Shown here piece after piece: positions 1 through 12,825 of a DNA stretch of 64,000 nucleotides. The DNA is from Erythrobasidium yunnanense (taxonomy: Eukaryota; Basidiomycota; Cystobasidiomycetes; Erythrobasidiales; Erythrobasidiaceae): NCBI GenBank assembly GCA_001600175.1, contig BCJC01000007.1, forward strand, positions 1,202,115 through 1,266,114, written 5' to 3'. A program made the position numbers and the translations under genes. Positions within the stretch are counted from its first letter, which is position 1. The number at the start of each line of letters is the position of its first letter. Under the pieces are notes generated by a model, which saw nothing but the letters and a program-made list of their open reading frames with translations, ran no database searches and was not told where the DNA came from.

Positions 1-719
1 CGGCCAACGTCTTGCAGGCGCGCTGTTGCACTACTCGTCAGCTTTCAGTACACTTTGTGTATATCAATGCCGCCCACTATGGCCTTGATGAGCGCTGCAT
101 GGATCCATCGGCGAACGATGAGGACGAGACGAGGTAACAGGGCGTGTCAGCGCGTCGCTTTCTTCAGCTAGAATATACCCATATTGACTCACACTTCAAG
201 TTGTAGTAGCCCACCATGGCTGCGTATAGGGTCGGACTTGTGTGGGAGTACGGTAGGCACCGATTCAAGGTGCTTCTCTCGCTTTGCCCGACTCAAATGT
301 ACTTCAAGCTAGTTGCTATGTCATTCCAGAAATCAACAACATAACATTGAGAGTTGATATCTAATGATGGCTACTTCTATTCTGCGTTGGACAGCCTCGC
401 TGCTCGACGCGACTCAAAGCTACACAAGGATCAGAGTCTATAGATCCGATACTGCCTTGAGATGTACACCGTCTTGCCATCACGTCGACGAGATTGCACT
501 TATTCAATCATTGACCTGCGCCTTGCCCGCCAGATCTGCATTTGTATAGGAAGAAGCGCGTAAGATAGCAGCGGTCAGTTTGGGTCGCCAGTATGAGCTT
601 CAACCAAGATATCTCTGTTGTGAAATTCGCTGTTAGATGCAGAAGCATGGTCATGGCGGGTGACATCTCGTTGACGCTTCGGATATGATGCTTGATCCGT
701 TTCTGCCAACATCTTTTCC
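1..719. other. No supported gene; upstream region of the mS45 gene
   Basis: Only short open frames occur here, none with recognisable protein character. The last part is probably the promoter and 5' UTR of the gene starting at 720. The window may begin inside the 3' flank of an unseen gene. Confidence 0.4.
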
Positions 720-1861
720 ATGGCGTGTCGACTTTGCAGCGAGGGCGTATTGCAGCGTCTGAGCAGCAGCACTTCCATCAAGTCTGCTTCAAGGCTCCAT
801 ATTATATCGCGGTCTGCATCGAGCAAGCCAGCAACGAGCGACGCCGACCGCGACACCTCGCAGGACTTGGTGAAAGAGAATCAGGAGCGCACATCAGCGC
901 AGGGCACGCCAGCAGATCCAGAGAATCAATCAGGCAAAGGGTATGGCGCAGATTTGGAGGCAGAAAGTACCGACAATGTCGATGCAGCAGGAAGAGGAGC
1001 TGGCGGACGAGGCAGGAAATTCCCAAGCGCAGAAACATGGCTCAAGACGGATGGAAGCAAGTTCAAGAGACCTATGGAAGGCAGAGTCAACTGGATAGGC
1101 AAAGTCGTACGTCGGCCATTGTTCGAGAAAGCTGGGCCTAAAAACTGATTCTCGTCGTTTCGATGCAGCCTTTTCCATTGAACGAGTCGTTTAGACCTCC
1201 TCCTCCCGTCTCTAATGCTATGAAATCAACAATCTACAATGCCTTTGTCACCAACCTTCAAAAAGCCAAAGCTGGCGCAACTTCGTCTACTTCCTCTGAT
1301 CCCATCCCTACCAGCGAATCCTACCACGTCCGACAGCTCTCCCTCAAATACAACCTGTCGATAGATAGGATACGAGCTATCATCCGTTTGAAAGCGCTCG
1401 AAGCCAATTCCAATCCCGCGTTCCTGCAATACAAGTTCTCCAACGCTATGGAGTCGTATCTTGGTGTCGCAAGGTCGCAGACTGCACCTATACCTCTTAT
1501 GCAGGCTGGTCTGAATACTACACAAGCGGAAGTGGAGAGTATCATAGAACAGGATTACTCGACAGGTCATCGGGCGAATTACGTGATGACGGACGAGGAG
1601 AACAAAGCGGAACTAGCAGAGATAGAGCATGAAGCTCAGCAGAGAGCTGCGAGGCGGGCTTCCATCCATAAGAACTTCGTTAATCCACTACAGTCGTTGC
1701 TGGATTATAAGGAGGACAAGAAGAGTGATGTTAGGAGTAGGAAGCACAAGCCTGCCAACCCGGATAGTCGCAGGAAGAAGGGTAGACCACAATTACAATT
1801 CATTGATGTACCAAGTAGCAAGGCTGCACCGGCAGAAGCTCAGGTCGGAAGCAAGCAGTAG
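720..1861 (+). CDS. Mitochondrial small-subunit ribosomal protein mS45 (Bot1/Mrps35 family)
   Basis: Fungal mitoribosome small-subunit component, called Bot1 in fission yeast and known as the eukaryotic mitochondrial regulator family. Two exons: 720 to about 1106 and 1169-1861. The intron acceptor is TGCAG at 1168; the donor is GTACGT at 1107 or GTCGTA at 1104, both in frame. The N-terminus is Arg/Ser-rich without early acidic residues, fitting a mitochondrial presequence. Family signature: SKFKRPMEGRVNWIGK running across the junction into PFPLNESFRPPPPVS, then a helical part with VRQLSLKYNLSIDRIRAI. The C-terminus is Lys/Arg-rich. The start at 720 is the first ATG in the frame that leads into the signature. 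It converges on the carrier gene, 97 bp away. Confidence 0.85.
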
Positions 1862-1958
1862 CATCTCGACTGCAATGGAACGACAATACATCTACCTGCC
1901 ATCTGTATCTGTAATGTGCAGTCCTGCATTGCTACTAATTCTACACTGCGTCATGCTT

Positions 1959-3361
1959 CTATTTGACATGCATTAACCGTGTCAGTCCCTCCCAGCTTGC
2001 GAAACTGATAGCTGTCAAGGGAACGACCTTGAGGTATCCTATACTGAGTCCCACGAAGAAGCCTCTCCACCCTTTCCGCGCATAAACGAATTGCACTGTT
2101 TCCCAGAAGCCAAAGAACCGATCTGGCCGGAGCAGACCACCGACTTGCATTCTCCGCCGGACGACTTCAAAAGGATAGCTCGCCGTCTGAGCAGCTGCAC
2201 CCGCTATTGCGCCGAAAGCTAGATTCGCTACTGTACCTGTCTTCTGACTACTCCCGTCTGCTGTGCGGGACGCATACCGCTTCTTCAGCCAGCCCCAGAC
2301 GAGGAAAGACGTCCCTGCATACGGCACCATCCCGATTACAGATACGATGAAGCCTCTGTAGAACTTCAGGACGGGCACATTCTGGAAGAGAGTGGAAGAA
2401 AGGATGACTGCTTTCGAAGGGTTCTTGAAATAAGGTTGCCGCGTTATAGACTGTGCGGAATCTGGAAGAGGTGGAAGAGTGAAGCCTTGCCGCGGTTTAG
2501 GATCGCCTTCGTGGTATATTTTGAGGATGGAGAATACGAGGACGGAATGACCGCCTAGCTGGCTTGTCGGAAGTCGCCGGTCATATGCTAGGCGCACGCG
2601 TATGAGATCTAAAGGGTATGTAAGGAAGACGCTGGTCACGCCTGATAATGCACCAGCTGTGAACAGACGGATCGAAGTGACATCTTCGCTACTCGGCATG
2701 AGGAGCTGGGGAGAAACTGTCGTGTCAGTATAAGGAGGTTCAGAGATAGCATAGAGAAAGGCAATGCACGGTATGAAAAGCTTCATATGCCATAAACTTG
2801 ATGCCGGCGTACGGAAAGATGCGTAGAAGAGTTGCCGAATGACCTTGAAGCAGGCCTCTCACTCCTGCTTCACGATATATCTCTCTCATAGCAGAGAAGA
2901 CGCCTGTCCAGCTGCCTTTGATGTACAACCATTTGCATCAGCCCTATCACTGCATGTTGATCTGCGATTGTCCGGCACCTGAGTATTTCTCGAAAGGCTG
3001 CGAGCCAGTCTGGAAGAGGATCTTGACTCTATCAAGGGGAGCTGCACATCAAGGCAGAAGAGCTTCAGCATTCTTGCGTATAATTTACTTTTCGGTAACC
3101 CGGTTTCCCGATTTTGTGTGAGAACATAGCGGGAAACCGTCTCAAGGTGTGGTGGCTGCATAACACACCAACTGAGGTCTTTGCGATGCATCCAGCGAGT
3201 CCACCAGCCAGCCCTGAGCGTGCGACTTGATCCCATGTTTGCTGCTTCCGGCTTTTTGATGAAGCTGGCGTCCTTGATGGCTGCGATGCCTCTGCTGCTG
3301 TTCCTTCGATAGGGATGCGCGACGTCGACGCTTCCGTCGAGCCTTGCATGAAAAAGCACAC
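1959..3361 (-). CDS. LEU5: Mitochondrial carrier, Leu5/SLC25A42 (coenzyme A carrier) type
   Basis: Inner-membrane carrier of the SLC25 family. The closest recognisable type is Leu5 / Graves-disease carrier, implicated in CoA accumulation in the matrix; the substrate is inferred from the family. Four exons close in frame: 3361-3169, 3041-2979, 2915-2770, 2705-1959, giving 382 aa. Three carrier repeats are visible: [13 protein letters not shown] built across intron 1, [12 protein letters not shown] after intron 3, and [11 protein letters not shown] near the C-terminus. A hydrophilic N-terminal extension of about 45 residues precedes repeat 1. The start is 135 bp from that of XRN1 on the other strand, so the two share a promoter region. 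An alternative start is the next Met, four codons in. Confidence 0.88.
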
Positions 3362-3496
3362 CTATATAGGTTGCCGGAACTTGGACAAGGCAAGGGTTGT
3401 CTTTGCTCGCAAGCAACACAAAGTTATCGCAAAAGTTACGCGAGCTTCGATATACCAAATCACAGCAAATACAGCAAATAGCATCAAGTCTGCATC

Positions 3497-3501
3497 ATGG
3501 G
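3497..3501 (+). other. XRN1: Five-nucleotide first coding exon of XRN1
   Basis: ATGGG is followed by a GTGCGC donor at 3502. The acceptor CTGCAG ends at 3580, giving a 79-nt intron. The join makes ATG GGT ATT CCC AAG, the invariant Xrn1 N-terminus, so this start is well determined. Confidence 0.88.
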
Positions 3502-6500
3502 GTGCGCCTGCTCGATATCTGGAAGCTCGCTCGCTATGCCTGGCCACTGACGACGTCCGGTCTCGCTGGGAATCCTGCAGTATTCCCAAGGCCTTTCGAT
3601 GGCTCTCAGAGCGATACCCTCTTATCTCACAGCTGATCCAGGAGAATCGTATACCTGAGTTTGGTGCGCTGGACTCTCGCTTCCGGCAAGCTGTCCGTTG
3701 ACGCGATAATCTTATCGCAGATAATCTGTACTTGGACATGAATGGTATCATTCACAACTGCTCACACAACAATAATGAAGATATTACTTTCCGGATCTCA
3801 GAAGAGCAGATCTTCCTCCAAGTATTCGCATACATCGAGCATCTCTTCAGCAAGATCAAGCCGCAGAAACTCTTCTTCATGGCTATCGATGGAGTCGCAC
3901 CGCGTGCAAAGATGAATCAACAACGTAGTAGACGATTCCGATCGGCGAAGGAAACGAATGATAGGCTGCTCGAAGCGAAGCGCAAAGGCGAGGATATTCC
4001 AGATGATGGCAGCGGAGCATTCCAGAGTAATCAGATTACGCCTGGAACACCTTTCATGGCACGCTTGACGGCCAACCTGAAGTACTTTATCAACAAGAAG
4101 ATCACGGAAGATGCGAATTGGAGAGGAGTGCAAGTCGTACTATCAGGGCATGAAGTGCCAGGAGAAGGAGAACACAAGATTATGGAGTACATTCGACTGG
4201 CGAAAGCACAGCCAGATTACAACCCGAACACCCGACATTGCTTGTACGGCCTGGATGCCGATCTTATTATGCTGGGTCTACTATCGCACGACCCGCATTT
4301 CTGTCTACTGAGAGAAGAAGTACTCTTTGGTCCGGCGAAAGCGAAAGCAGCAAAGAAGGGGCTGGAAAATACGACTTTCCACCTCATGCATCTATCCCTC
4401 TTTCGCGAATATCTGGACATCGAGTTCAGGGACTTGAAGGAAATCATGCCGCCTGAGAATCCCTACGACTTAGAACGCATCATCGACGATTTCATCCTCT
4501 TGGCCTTCTTTATCGGAAACGATTTCTTACCGCATCTACCCGATCTACATATCAACGAAGGCGCGCTCAATCTGCTCTTTGGCATATACAAGAAGATACT
4601 ACCTACCGCTGGCGGGTACCTGAATGAACACGGCAAGCTCAGCACGGAACGACTCCAGCTCGTGCTTGACGAGCTCGCAGCTTTCGAAAGGGAGAAGTTC
4701 GAAGAGGAGAATGCAGATGCATCTTGGTCACGGCTAAAGAATGCAGGCAAAGACGCTACGAAGCAGGCTGCTCAAAAGCGCAAAGGCAAAGCTACCATCA
4801 CGCATGCTCAGCGAGGCCTTCTCGCATCCATCAAGACATTTTTGACTAGCAACCTCGACAACCCTACTCTCTCAGCAAAGCTGGAATTACCAGCAAGCTT
4901 CTCAGCATCGGACAGAGCGTTCTTACAGACTTTGGGAGACGAGCTCAAGTTGGACATCGCCTTCGATGAGTTTGATGCCAATGATGACCCTGTCATCGTG
5001 GTCAGATTGAGCGAGTACATCATCGAGGTCATGCAAGTCAGTGACATAGAGGACGAGATTGCGCTAGCTGGCGTCGACTGCGACGAGCAGTTGCTAAGCG
5101 ACGAGGAAGAAGGTGAAGGAGATTGGGAGGATGTCGACGAAGAAGGTTCGCAAGAAGAGCAAGATGTCATTCCCGGCAATAGTCAAGGCATGAACAATGT
5201 CATGGAAGGTCTAAAGAACGTAAAGCTCAACGGCAAAGCGGCTGTCAAACCGGCGCCCGAAGTGCCAGAATGGCGGCAGGCCCTTGAACGTGTATTCACT
5301 AAATATGAGAAGGCTCCGAACTCGAAAGAGTTCGCCAAATCGGCAGCCGAGCACGAGAAAGAATACGAGAACTTCGTAGATGATCGCCTGCATGAGTTCA
5401 AGACTGGTTACTATCGGGAGAAGCTGGAATTCGACATCAACAAAGAGCCACAAGCACTCAAAGATATGGCTTTCTCGTATGTCGAAGGCTTGCAATGGGT
5501 GCTGCACTATTACTACGACGGAGTAGCTTCGTGGTCATGGTTCTATCCCTACCACTACTCGCCAAAGATATCAGGTCAGTCGTCTATTTGGCTGTGCGAC
5601 TGCATTCGCGCTGAATGTGCTACTAGATCTCGTCGATGTCCCGTCGATGAAGTTTGACTTCGACCTCAACAAGCCTTTCAAGCCCTTCGAACAGCTTATG
5701 GGTGTACTACCCGAGCTCAGCTGTACGCTCGTGCCGATACCGTATCGCGTAAGTGCTGCGCGACACCTGCCTCGGCTCCTCCGACTGACGCGTTCTTACA
5801 GGACTTGATGACCGATCCGAATTCGCCCGTCAAGGACTTCTACCCTCAATCGTTCGAAGAGGATTTGAATGGAAAGAAGCAGGAGTGGGAGGCTATCGTC
5901 AAGATTCCCTTCATCAACGCAGATCGCCTTCTGAAAGCAATGGCATCGCGAGAGGCAAGATTGACGGAGGAAGAAAGAACGCGCAATTCGTTCGGCAACA
6001 GCTACATCTTCACATACGAGCCGACACTCAATGCGACTTATCCTTCCTCGAGTCCAGGCTTCTTCCCCGATCTATACAACACCAAGTGTCAGATCGCTGT
6101 CTTCAATCTTCCTACTCTTGGTGGACTCCGCCTGGTCAAGGGGCTTTGCGAGGGCGTTCTGCTGCATGAGCACGCTCTGCCAGGCTTCCCTTCCTTATTC
6201 ACTCTCCCTCATACAGCTCATATCGCATACCACTCAGTCAATGTCTTCCAGTCTGATTCAAGGAACGAATCAGTAATCATCAGTATTGATGATCAATACT
6301 CTGGCTTGGCCGTTGAGCAGATTGCACAGCAAACACTCGGTCGCATTACGCATGCCGGCTGGCCATATCTGCAAGAAGCGAAGATCGTGGCTGTTTCTGA
6401 CGAGGAGACGAAGCTATTTATTGACGAAGCTAGCGGCGCGATGTCAACCATTCGTCAGTCACCTGAGCAGAAGGAGAAATGGCGAAAAGCGGCAGCGAAG

Positions 6501-8343
6501 CTGGAGCATGTATACTCGAAGCGCTTTGCGACTTTGATCCATGGCGTGGACGTCATACTTCATGTCCGCTTGCTGAACGGTTTGAAGCGTCTTGACGATG
6601 GGGCGCTGGTCAAAGATTGGGCAGACGAGATTACCGAACAGGCCGTTCAAGCGACTGTCCTGCAGGTCACAAAGGAGGATCCGCGCTACGTGGAGCATCC
6701 GCCTATGCCTATCGATCAAGAATTCCCTTTGAACTCGAAAGTCTTCTTCTTAGGGCAGGGCAGCTACGGTACTCCGGCAGTGGTTGTCGGGCATGAAGCA
6801 GATACCCTCAGTATACAGACTGCAGTAAGTCTGAACTTAGCGGGTACATGTGATAGCTAATTGGACTCTCGCCATCCAGTTCTTCATGTCGGACCGCAAT
6901 GAGCCGGCCATCTTCGCAGCGCGTAACGCTACACGAGCGCAGACTCGTTATTTACCTTCCTTCGTGGTATGCAAGCAGATCCGCATGTCAGCCTTGACCC
7001 TATCCAAGATTACCTCAGGCTTGATGATCGAGGTTGCGAATGGGCAGCGGATCAATGCCGGTCTCAATCTCAAATTCGAAGCAAGGAGTCAGAAGGTGCT
7101 AGGCTATGCGCAAAGGAATGAGCGCGGCTGGGAGTATTCACAGAAAGCAATCGATCTGATTACGGAGTACAAGTCGAAATTCCCGGAGATCATCTTAGCC
7201 TTGGATGGAAAGTCAAACGATCTGACCAAGGCAGCCGATTTCTTCCCTACAAACACCGAGGCTCGCATGACGGAGCTCAAAGACTGGATCAAAGAGAAGG
7301 GCGTTCGTGACTTCGAGAAGGTCTCGCTATATTCCGATCAGATGGAAAAGGAGGCCGTCCAGGATGTGGAGCAGCTGCAAACGAAGCTCTATGCTGCGAA
7401 AGATCCTTCAACAATGAAGATCGCACTGGTAAAGAACCTTCCTCGAAGAGCTGTCATCAAGCCGGAACACACCACGAGTCGCTTGCAGCATCAGCACTTC
7501 AACGTTGGCGATCGAGTCATCACTGTTCAGGAAACAGGCAGCGTGCCTCTTGCTGTTCGAGGTACCGTAGTCGGTATTCAGGCTGGCTTTATCGACTGCG
7601 TGTTCGACATTCCCTTCCTAGGAGGTACAACGTTGAACGGACGGTGAGCAGCTTCACTAACTATACCTGAAACCCTACTTACTTCCGTCTTCATCAGCTG
7701 CTCACAATATCGCGGTATGAGCGTACTGGGCACGCAAATCCTGAATCTGTCCGAGGTACAACTGCTTCAATCAGTCGTACAGAATGCACCTGCGCCTGTC
7801 CGAAAGCCTCAGCAAACGAATGGACAAGCCAACGGACATGCTGCAGGAGCTACTTCGCACCCGAGCTACCGTGGCTTTGCACCTCGAGGTGGGCCACCTG
7901 CTGCGTCACGAGGACGAGGAAGAGGCAACGGCCCCGTTCAGATACTTGGACGCGGCGGCAAGGCTTCAACAGGCAATTACCTTGCAGCCACACAAGGCGG
8001 CGATGGAGCATACGCTCCTGTCAGCAAGTCGGCCAATCTGCTGTCGACTTTGACCGGACAGCAAGCACAACAGCTACCTCATAATGCAGGTCCACGCCAG
8101 GTCGCCCGTCAAGACTATCATAACGTCGCACCCCCTAGTGAGCTGAATCAGCCCTCACAGAGGGGAGGCGCAGGGCATCGAGGAAGGGGAAGAGGACGTG
8201 GGAACTTCAATGGCGTGCCATCTCTGGTGCGGCCTGAAGCAAGTACATCTACGGTACCTACCGATGGTGCAACCGCTCAGAGAGGCCGAGGAAGAGGCCG
8301 TGGCCGAGGTGTAGGGCGTGCAAGACCAGTTGGCACAGCATAA
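3497..8343 (+). CDS. XRN1: 5'-3' exoribonuclease 1 (Xrn1/Kem1)
   Basis: Cytoplasmic 5'-3' exoribonuclease that degrades decapped mRNA. Seven exons: 3497-3501, 3581-3663, 3721-5574, 5627-5748, 5802-6824, 6880-7643, 7698-8343; the sum is 4497 nt (1498 aa), divisible by three. The first coding exon is only ATGGG; splicing yields the conserved start MGIPK and then FRWLSERYPLISQLI. Catalytic acidic motifs are present: NLYLDMNGIIHNCSH, SGHEVPGEGEHKI and GLDADLIMLGLL. The Xrn1-type PFEQLMGVLP and LMTDPNSPVKDFYP blocks follow. The C-terminal ~200 residues are low complexity with RGG/GRGRG repeats, likely RNA-binding or condensate-prone. XRN1 rather than Rat1, because of its length and the absence of the Rat1 zinc knuckle. 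Confidence 0.95.
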
Positions 8344-8665
8344 GCGTTGCGTGTCGGTCCTCAGCGACTCTGTGCCATGTAAGGGACTGCCTGCATGATA
8401 CTAAACTAGTTCGTTGATTTAGACGAGACCTCGCCCACCTGGCTTCAGGCGGGCGCATATCAGCCTAGCCAGTCAATCAAAGCATCGGTCGAGGCTAACA
8501 GTGGCCCTGCAAGTTCGTGAGGCGTGAAGTAGATCCGCAAAGCTGGATTTGTATCTAATTACGATGCTATGAACTAGAATATTTACAGGGATGCCCGGCA
8601 CGAACTCGTTAAAAAAAGTGTAGTAATCTCTAGTGTCTGCCTACGTTCGCTTGGAAGCAAGTAAT
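8344..8665. other. Convergent 3' flanks of XRN1 and the MFS transporter, with a hairpin
   Basis: No gene seen. Positions 8432-8455 form a GC-rich inverted repeat: CGCCC-A-CCTG, loop GCTT, CAGG-C-GGGCG. It lies between two convergent stop codons and could be a 3'-end structure. Confidence 0.5.
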
Positions 8666-10504
8666 CTACTGCCTGTTGTAGACAGGCTTGTCATCATCAG
8701 AGTCGCGTGCTGCAGCCTTTTCAGCATCGAGCGAAGTATCGCCGCCCTGCTTGAGTACAGCTCCATCCAAGACGCTCTCATCCTCATCGCTGTGGAGCTC
8801 GAGATGGGTATTGATGGCCTTGGGGTTGAAGGCAAAGGCACCCTTGGGGATGAAGGTAGCGAGGATAATGACAGCGCAACCAACGGTGAACTGAATACCG
8901 CCGACTTGTCGGAGGGACTGCGTGATAGTTCGTGTAGCGACAAAGTTTCTGTCGATGACCTTGCCGAGAACGGATGAGAGGATAGCGTTGACGATGACGT
9001 AGCTGGAGTAGAGGAAAGCCATGACTGCTCCGAGAGGGGAAACGCCTTGGTCGGGAAGATCCATAGAACTGAGAGTGTGCTGGATGTAGGCAGCGAGGGA
9101 GACATCTCCAGCAGCCCAACCGTAGGAGATGGGAAGGAAGCATGCAGCGGTGATCCAAGCCCATGTGACGTTTCGGCGGGCAATTCGCGAGAAGGTAGGC
9201 ATGACCCAGACGATCTGGTAACACCAACTATCAGCTGCAGTTTACATCCTCGTGAACGAGTCACTCACGTTCAAGGCCAATGCATCAAGTCGTAGCCATG
9301 GCATAGGGGTTGCGACTTTGTCGGCGAGCAAGAAGACGGTGAGGGCGCCAAGTAACTCTCCGAAGTTGGACCCGCCAACTATGATCTGGGACCAAGCAGA
9401 GGTACCTAGAACACGTCGAGCATATGCAGGAGCGAGTGACGACTCGAGGAAGCGATGGAGGTAAAGGGCGATTGAGTAGGCGGGGAAGAGCCAGATGAAA
9501 GCTCTGTTGCCGAAGATGATCTTCCCTCCGACCCAGATCGACTTGCCAAAACCAATTGTTCCTTGGTATACGGCCTTGAGATAACCTGGGCGGGAGTCTG
9601 CCTCTACAGCTGCCAATGCTGCGTCGTTTTCTTGGCCCTTCACAGGCTTCTTGAAAGTAAGCGCGGAGATCCAGATCCAGGTAAGGCCGGCACAAGTGAA
9701 GAAGATAGGACTCATGAAGAACGAGTAATTGTTTCCGAAGCGCGAGATAGCAGCTGAAGATGCGAAAGCACCCGATGTTCCGGCAACCTCGTAGAGAATG
9801 TGCACCATGGCGTCCATGCGTCGCAATCTCTTGACATCTCCTCCAACGATATCTAAGAGATGACAATAGAGTCGAGTATCAGACTTGTAATCCATATCGC
9901 TCAGAAGCTCCCAAAAGCGCAGCACTCACCAGCAGGAATGGTTCTTCGAATCAATTCAACCATTCCATAGAAGATACCTAACGTGATAACTGTATGAGCG
10001 CTGTGGTGCGAACTAGAAAACTTGCCAACCGACCGGCGAGACCCCAGACTGGGAAGATAGCGTTGGGGTTCCATGAGCCGTAGTCAACAGCCTTTCCAGG
10101 TTGTCTGATTGAGCCACCAGTCGCAGCATCGGTGATGAGGAGGATCGTAGTCATCAAGCCGAAGCCGAACACGGCAGCAGACAGGACGGTTCGAGTAGGG
10201 TAAATGCGGACCAGAGGCGCGATGAGGATGGCACCGACACACTGCATGGCCTGGTTAAGACCTTGTGCAGCACCAAGCTTGGTGATTGCATTCTCAGCGC
10301 GGAATCTGGGAGAGAAAGAGTTTTAGGGGTAATCTTGGAGAGGATGTACAAGAATACTACGGACCGGTCAGTAGCTAGCGTAGTGATTGAACCGTTGAAG
10401 AACTCAAGCGCTAGCTTGTAGAACATAATACCGCCTATATAAATCCCAATGTTGCGGCGCTGAACTGGCGTGTACGAGTGCCATACTTCCGTAAGGTAGG
10501 CCAT
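8666..10504 (-). CDS. Major facilitator superfamily transporter, substrate unknown
   Basis: Polytopic membrane protein of 534 aa from five in-frame exons: 10504-10365, 10305-10034, 9989-9930, 9852-9269, 9214-8666. It starts MAYLTEVWHSYTPVQRRNIG, then hydrophobic segments such as IYIGGIMFYKLALEFF and ILIAPLVRIYPTRTVLSAAV. An acidic tail carries DSDDD near the C-terminus. The paired hydrophobic segments and central loop fit the MFS fold, but I recognise no substrate signature. The third intron is only 44 nt and contains other AG dinucleotides, so its acceptor is the least certain. The stop faces that of XRN1. Confidence 0.75.
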
Positions 10505-11095
10505 CTTGAGGACGAGGAAGAGTGGTCAGGGAAGATCAGCAGGAGGTGAATATTATTGGGGAGAGGTCAGAGATGGGATACAAGCAGAAGCAAGCTGTCA
10601 AGTGGTCCCGTCTTTTTTCATCCTCGCGGGAGGAGGATGTTGCGAGAAATTTGTCAGTCTTCATCTTCTGAACGTGTCTGCTCTTTGCAAGCCAAAAAGA
10701 GGTCTACTGAGCATGAACGTGCTGCTCTCTGCTGGACATTTGTCGAAATCTGTCAAAAAGGTCGAAAGCCAAGAAGGCCAAGACTTTTTCTCAATCATTT
10801 TGATGTCTTCCTCCGCGCTTCCAGGCGTCAAAGAGGGCACGGTCTCGTATCTTTCACATGAGAAGTATGTAGGATTCGCACGGTACAACCCCCCTTGCAA
10901 TGGCCTAGAATTTATGTTGATAGAGGTATTTTCGACTAGAAGATAGGAGCACCGAGTATTTGGCATATGTTGACCGTGAGAACTGTATCAGCAGGAGGCG
11001 CTTCGTGTAAGGACTCCTGCACGTTCAGCGGTAGTCCTTTCCTCAAATCTATCTCCTGATTGAGAATCATATGTAGATTGATCGGCCAAATTTTC
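10505..11095. other. Intergenic region between the MFS and iminopeptidase genes
   Basis: It holds the 5' flank of the MFS gene and the 3' flank of the iminopeptidase gene. Open frames of 100-146 codons lie on either strand, but their composition is not protein-like. A 7-bp perfect inverted repeat, GCAGGAG/CTCCTGC, lies at 10991-11020, just downstream of the iminopeptidase stop. Confidence 0.4.
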
Positions 11096-12510
11096 CTAGA
11101 TGTCTAGCCTGGCGTAAGAGTCAGTTGCTTCCACCAACGCTTTGCTGATGCCAGGCTCTCTCCAACTATGACCGGCATCCGGTACCATAACAAATTTGGC
11201 TTCCGGCCAGACTGTAACTACGCATCAGCTGCGCTGCTCCCTGATAATATATAGCACTTATGCAACGTACCTTTGTGAAGCTCCCAAGCTGTCTTCGCAG
11301 GACACACCGTATCATAGCGTCCTTGAACGATAGTGCATGGTATATGGCGGATCTTGTCAACCTCAGCCTTTTCAAGCAGCTGTCCGTCTCTCATCCATCC
11401 TCCATTGACAAAGTAATGCGCTTCGATTCTCGCGAACTTGTCGGCGAAATCTCCTGAAAATGCGCATCTTGTCATTAGGCTCCAGCACTTAGAGTCGAGA
11501 CGAAGGACGCACCATCGCTTGCTTTCGCGATGTTCTCCTCATCGACGTGCAATCTGCTTGTGGCCATCTCCCATTTTGACCAGGCAGCTGCAGCTTTGCT
11601 CCTCTCAGGCTGCGGGCCAGTCAAACGCTTGCTGGAATCGGGAAGATTCAGCTTGATTCCTCGAGGTCAGATTGAGCTTACTAGTAGGCCGCGATAACAT
11701 CTTTCCGCTCTTCTTCCGGAATGACAGAGATGTACTCGTCCCAATCTGCCCAATGGTGTCAATGCAAGACGACGGAAGGAAAAGTGAGGTTCCCTACAAT
11801 CAGGGAAGATATTATCAGATCCAGGACCTTGATAGAAGAATTCTAGTTCTGAGCGTCGCAGTGTGAAGATGCCTCTTAACGTCAAGGAAACGACCGGTTT
11901 CGGATGTGCCTGAGAATAGGCAAGCGAGAGAGTCGAGCCCCAAGAACCGCCAAAGACGTGCCATCTCTCTATCTGAAGGTGCTTGCGAATCTGCATTATA
12001 GGATTGGCTTTGTATGTGACTGTTTGGGAAGTGGGATCGGACGGACCTTCTCGATATCCTCGACTAGATCCCACGTAGTATTGCCTTCCAGTTCAGATTC
12101 GGGCTTTGATTTACCAGAACCGCGCTGATCGAACAAGACTATGCGATAGATGTCGGGATTGAAGCATTTGGCACTTCATCAGCATAACGCGTCAGCCCAG
12201 ACAGCACTGTCGCAAGCGCTTGCAACTTACTCGGAATGACTTGTGCCTCCTCCCGGTCTGGTGTGTACTGCTTGTCAGATCGTGGTGATGCCAAAGGGAT
12301 CCGGCTCATGCGTACCCGCCATGAATGAAGACGACTGGTTTCCCGTCAGGCTTGCCGTACTGTCCAATCCAGATAGAGTGCCTGGACGCGGTGAGGAGTC
12401 GTTGATTTCAGCTCTAAGCTGGCTGAGGTCAACCGGCGTGTGCCTTCTCACTTGGAGGCCACGTCGAGGTATTCCTCCTTGTACGGCGTGCTGTCAGGGT
12501 AGGTAGTCAT
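11096..12510 (-). CDS. Prolyl iminopeptidase (alpha/beta hydrolase, peptidase S33)
   Basis: Cleaves N-terminal proline from peptides; probably cytosolic, as no signal peptide is seen. Nine exons close exactly: 12510-12452, 12381-12316, 12257-12231, 12173-12047, 11990-11798, 11745-11682, 11631-11513, 11453-11271, 11217-11096, giving 319 aa, the normal family length. Motifs: HGGPGGGTSHS (oxyanion hole), VLFDQRGSGKS, nucleophile elbow GGSWGSTLSLAYSQAHP, VQGRYDTVCP (catalytic Asp) and PDAGHSW (catalytic His). The typical AYY(K)RLTG and RIEAHYFVNGGW segments each appear only when introns are removed. Intron 7 carries a clean CTAAT branch point. Confidence 0.9.
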
Positions 12511-12825
12511 TATGAGGCTTTGTATAAGGTATCCGAAGCAGTCTGTAAGAGGTCAAGAGGGTGAAGTACACGAGAATAGTCTCGTCAGGCGGCCGACGAA
12601 AATAGGGGAGGCGCGAAGCAATTCAAGGAACGGAGCAGTAATTGTAGGCAAGGGTTTCATGTTGTGGAACTAGACTGACTGGGTTTGCGTGTATACCATT
12701 ATACAACATCAGAGTAGGCAGCGAACGAGAGGCTAGAGTACAAAATTCTATAGCTAGCGCGAGAGGGCGTGTTCTGAATACCTGGATAGACATAGCCGAT
12801 TGTGCATGTGTTATAGGTGACGCAA
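12511..12825. other. Intergenic, iminopeptidase promoter side
   Basis: Nothing recognisable. It contains the upstream region of the iminopeptidase and the 3' flank of the small membrane protein gene. Confidence 0.4.

Noticed and set aside
10506-10946. A 146-codon plus-strand open frame
   Set aside because: It lies in an intergenic region, overlaps open frames on the other strand, and shows no conserved or protein-like segments.
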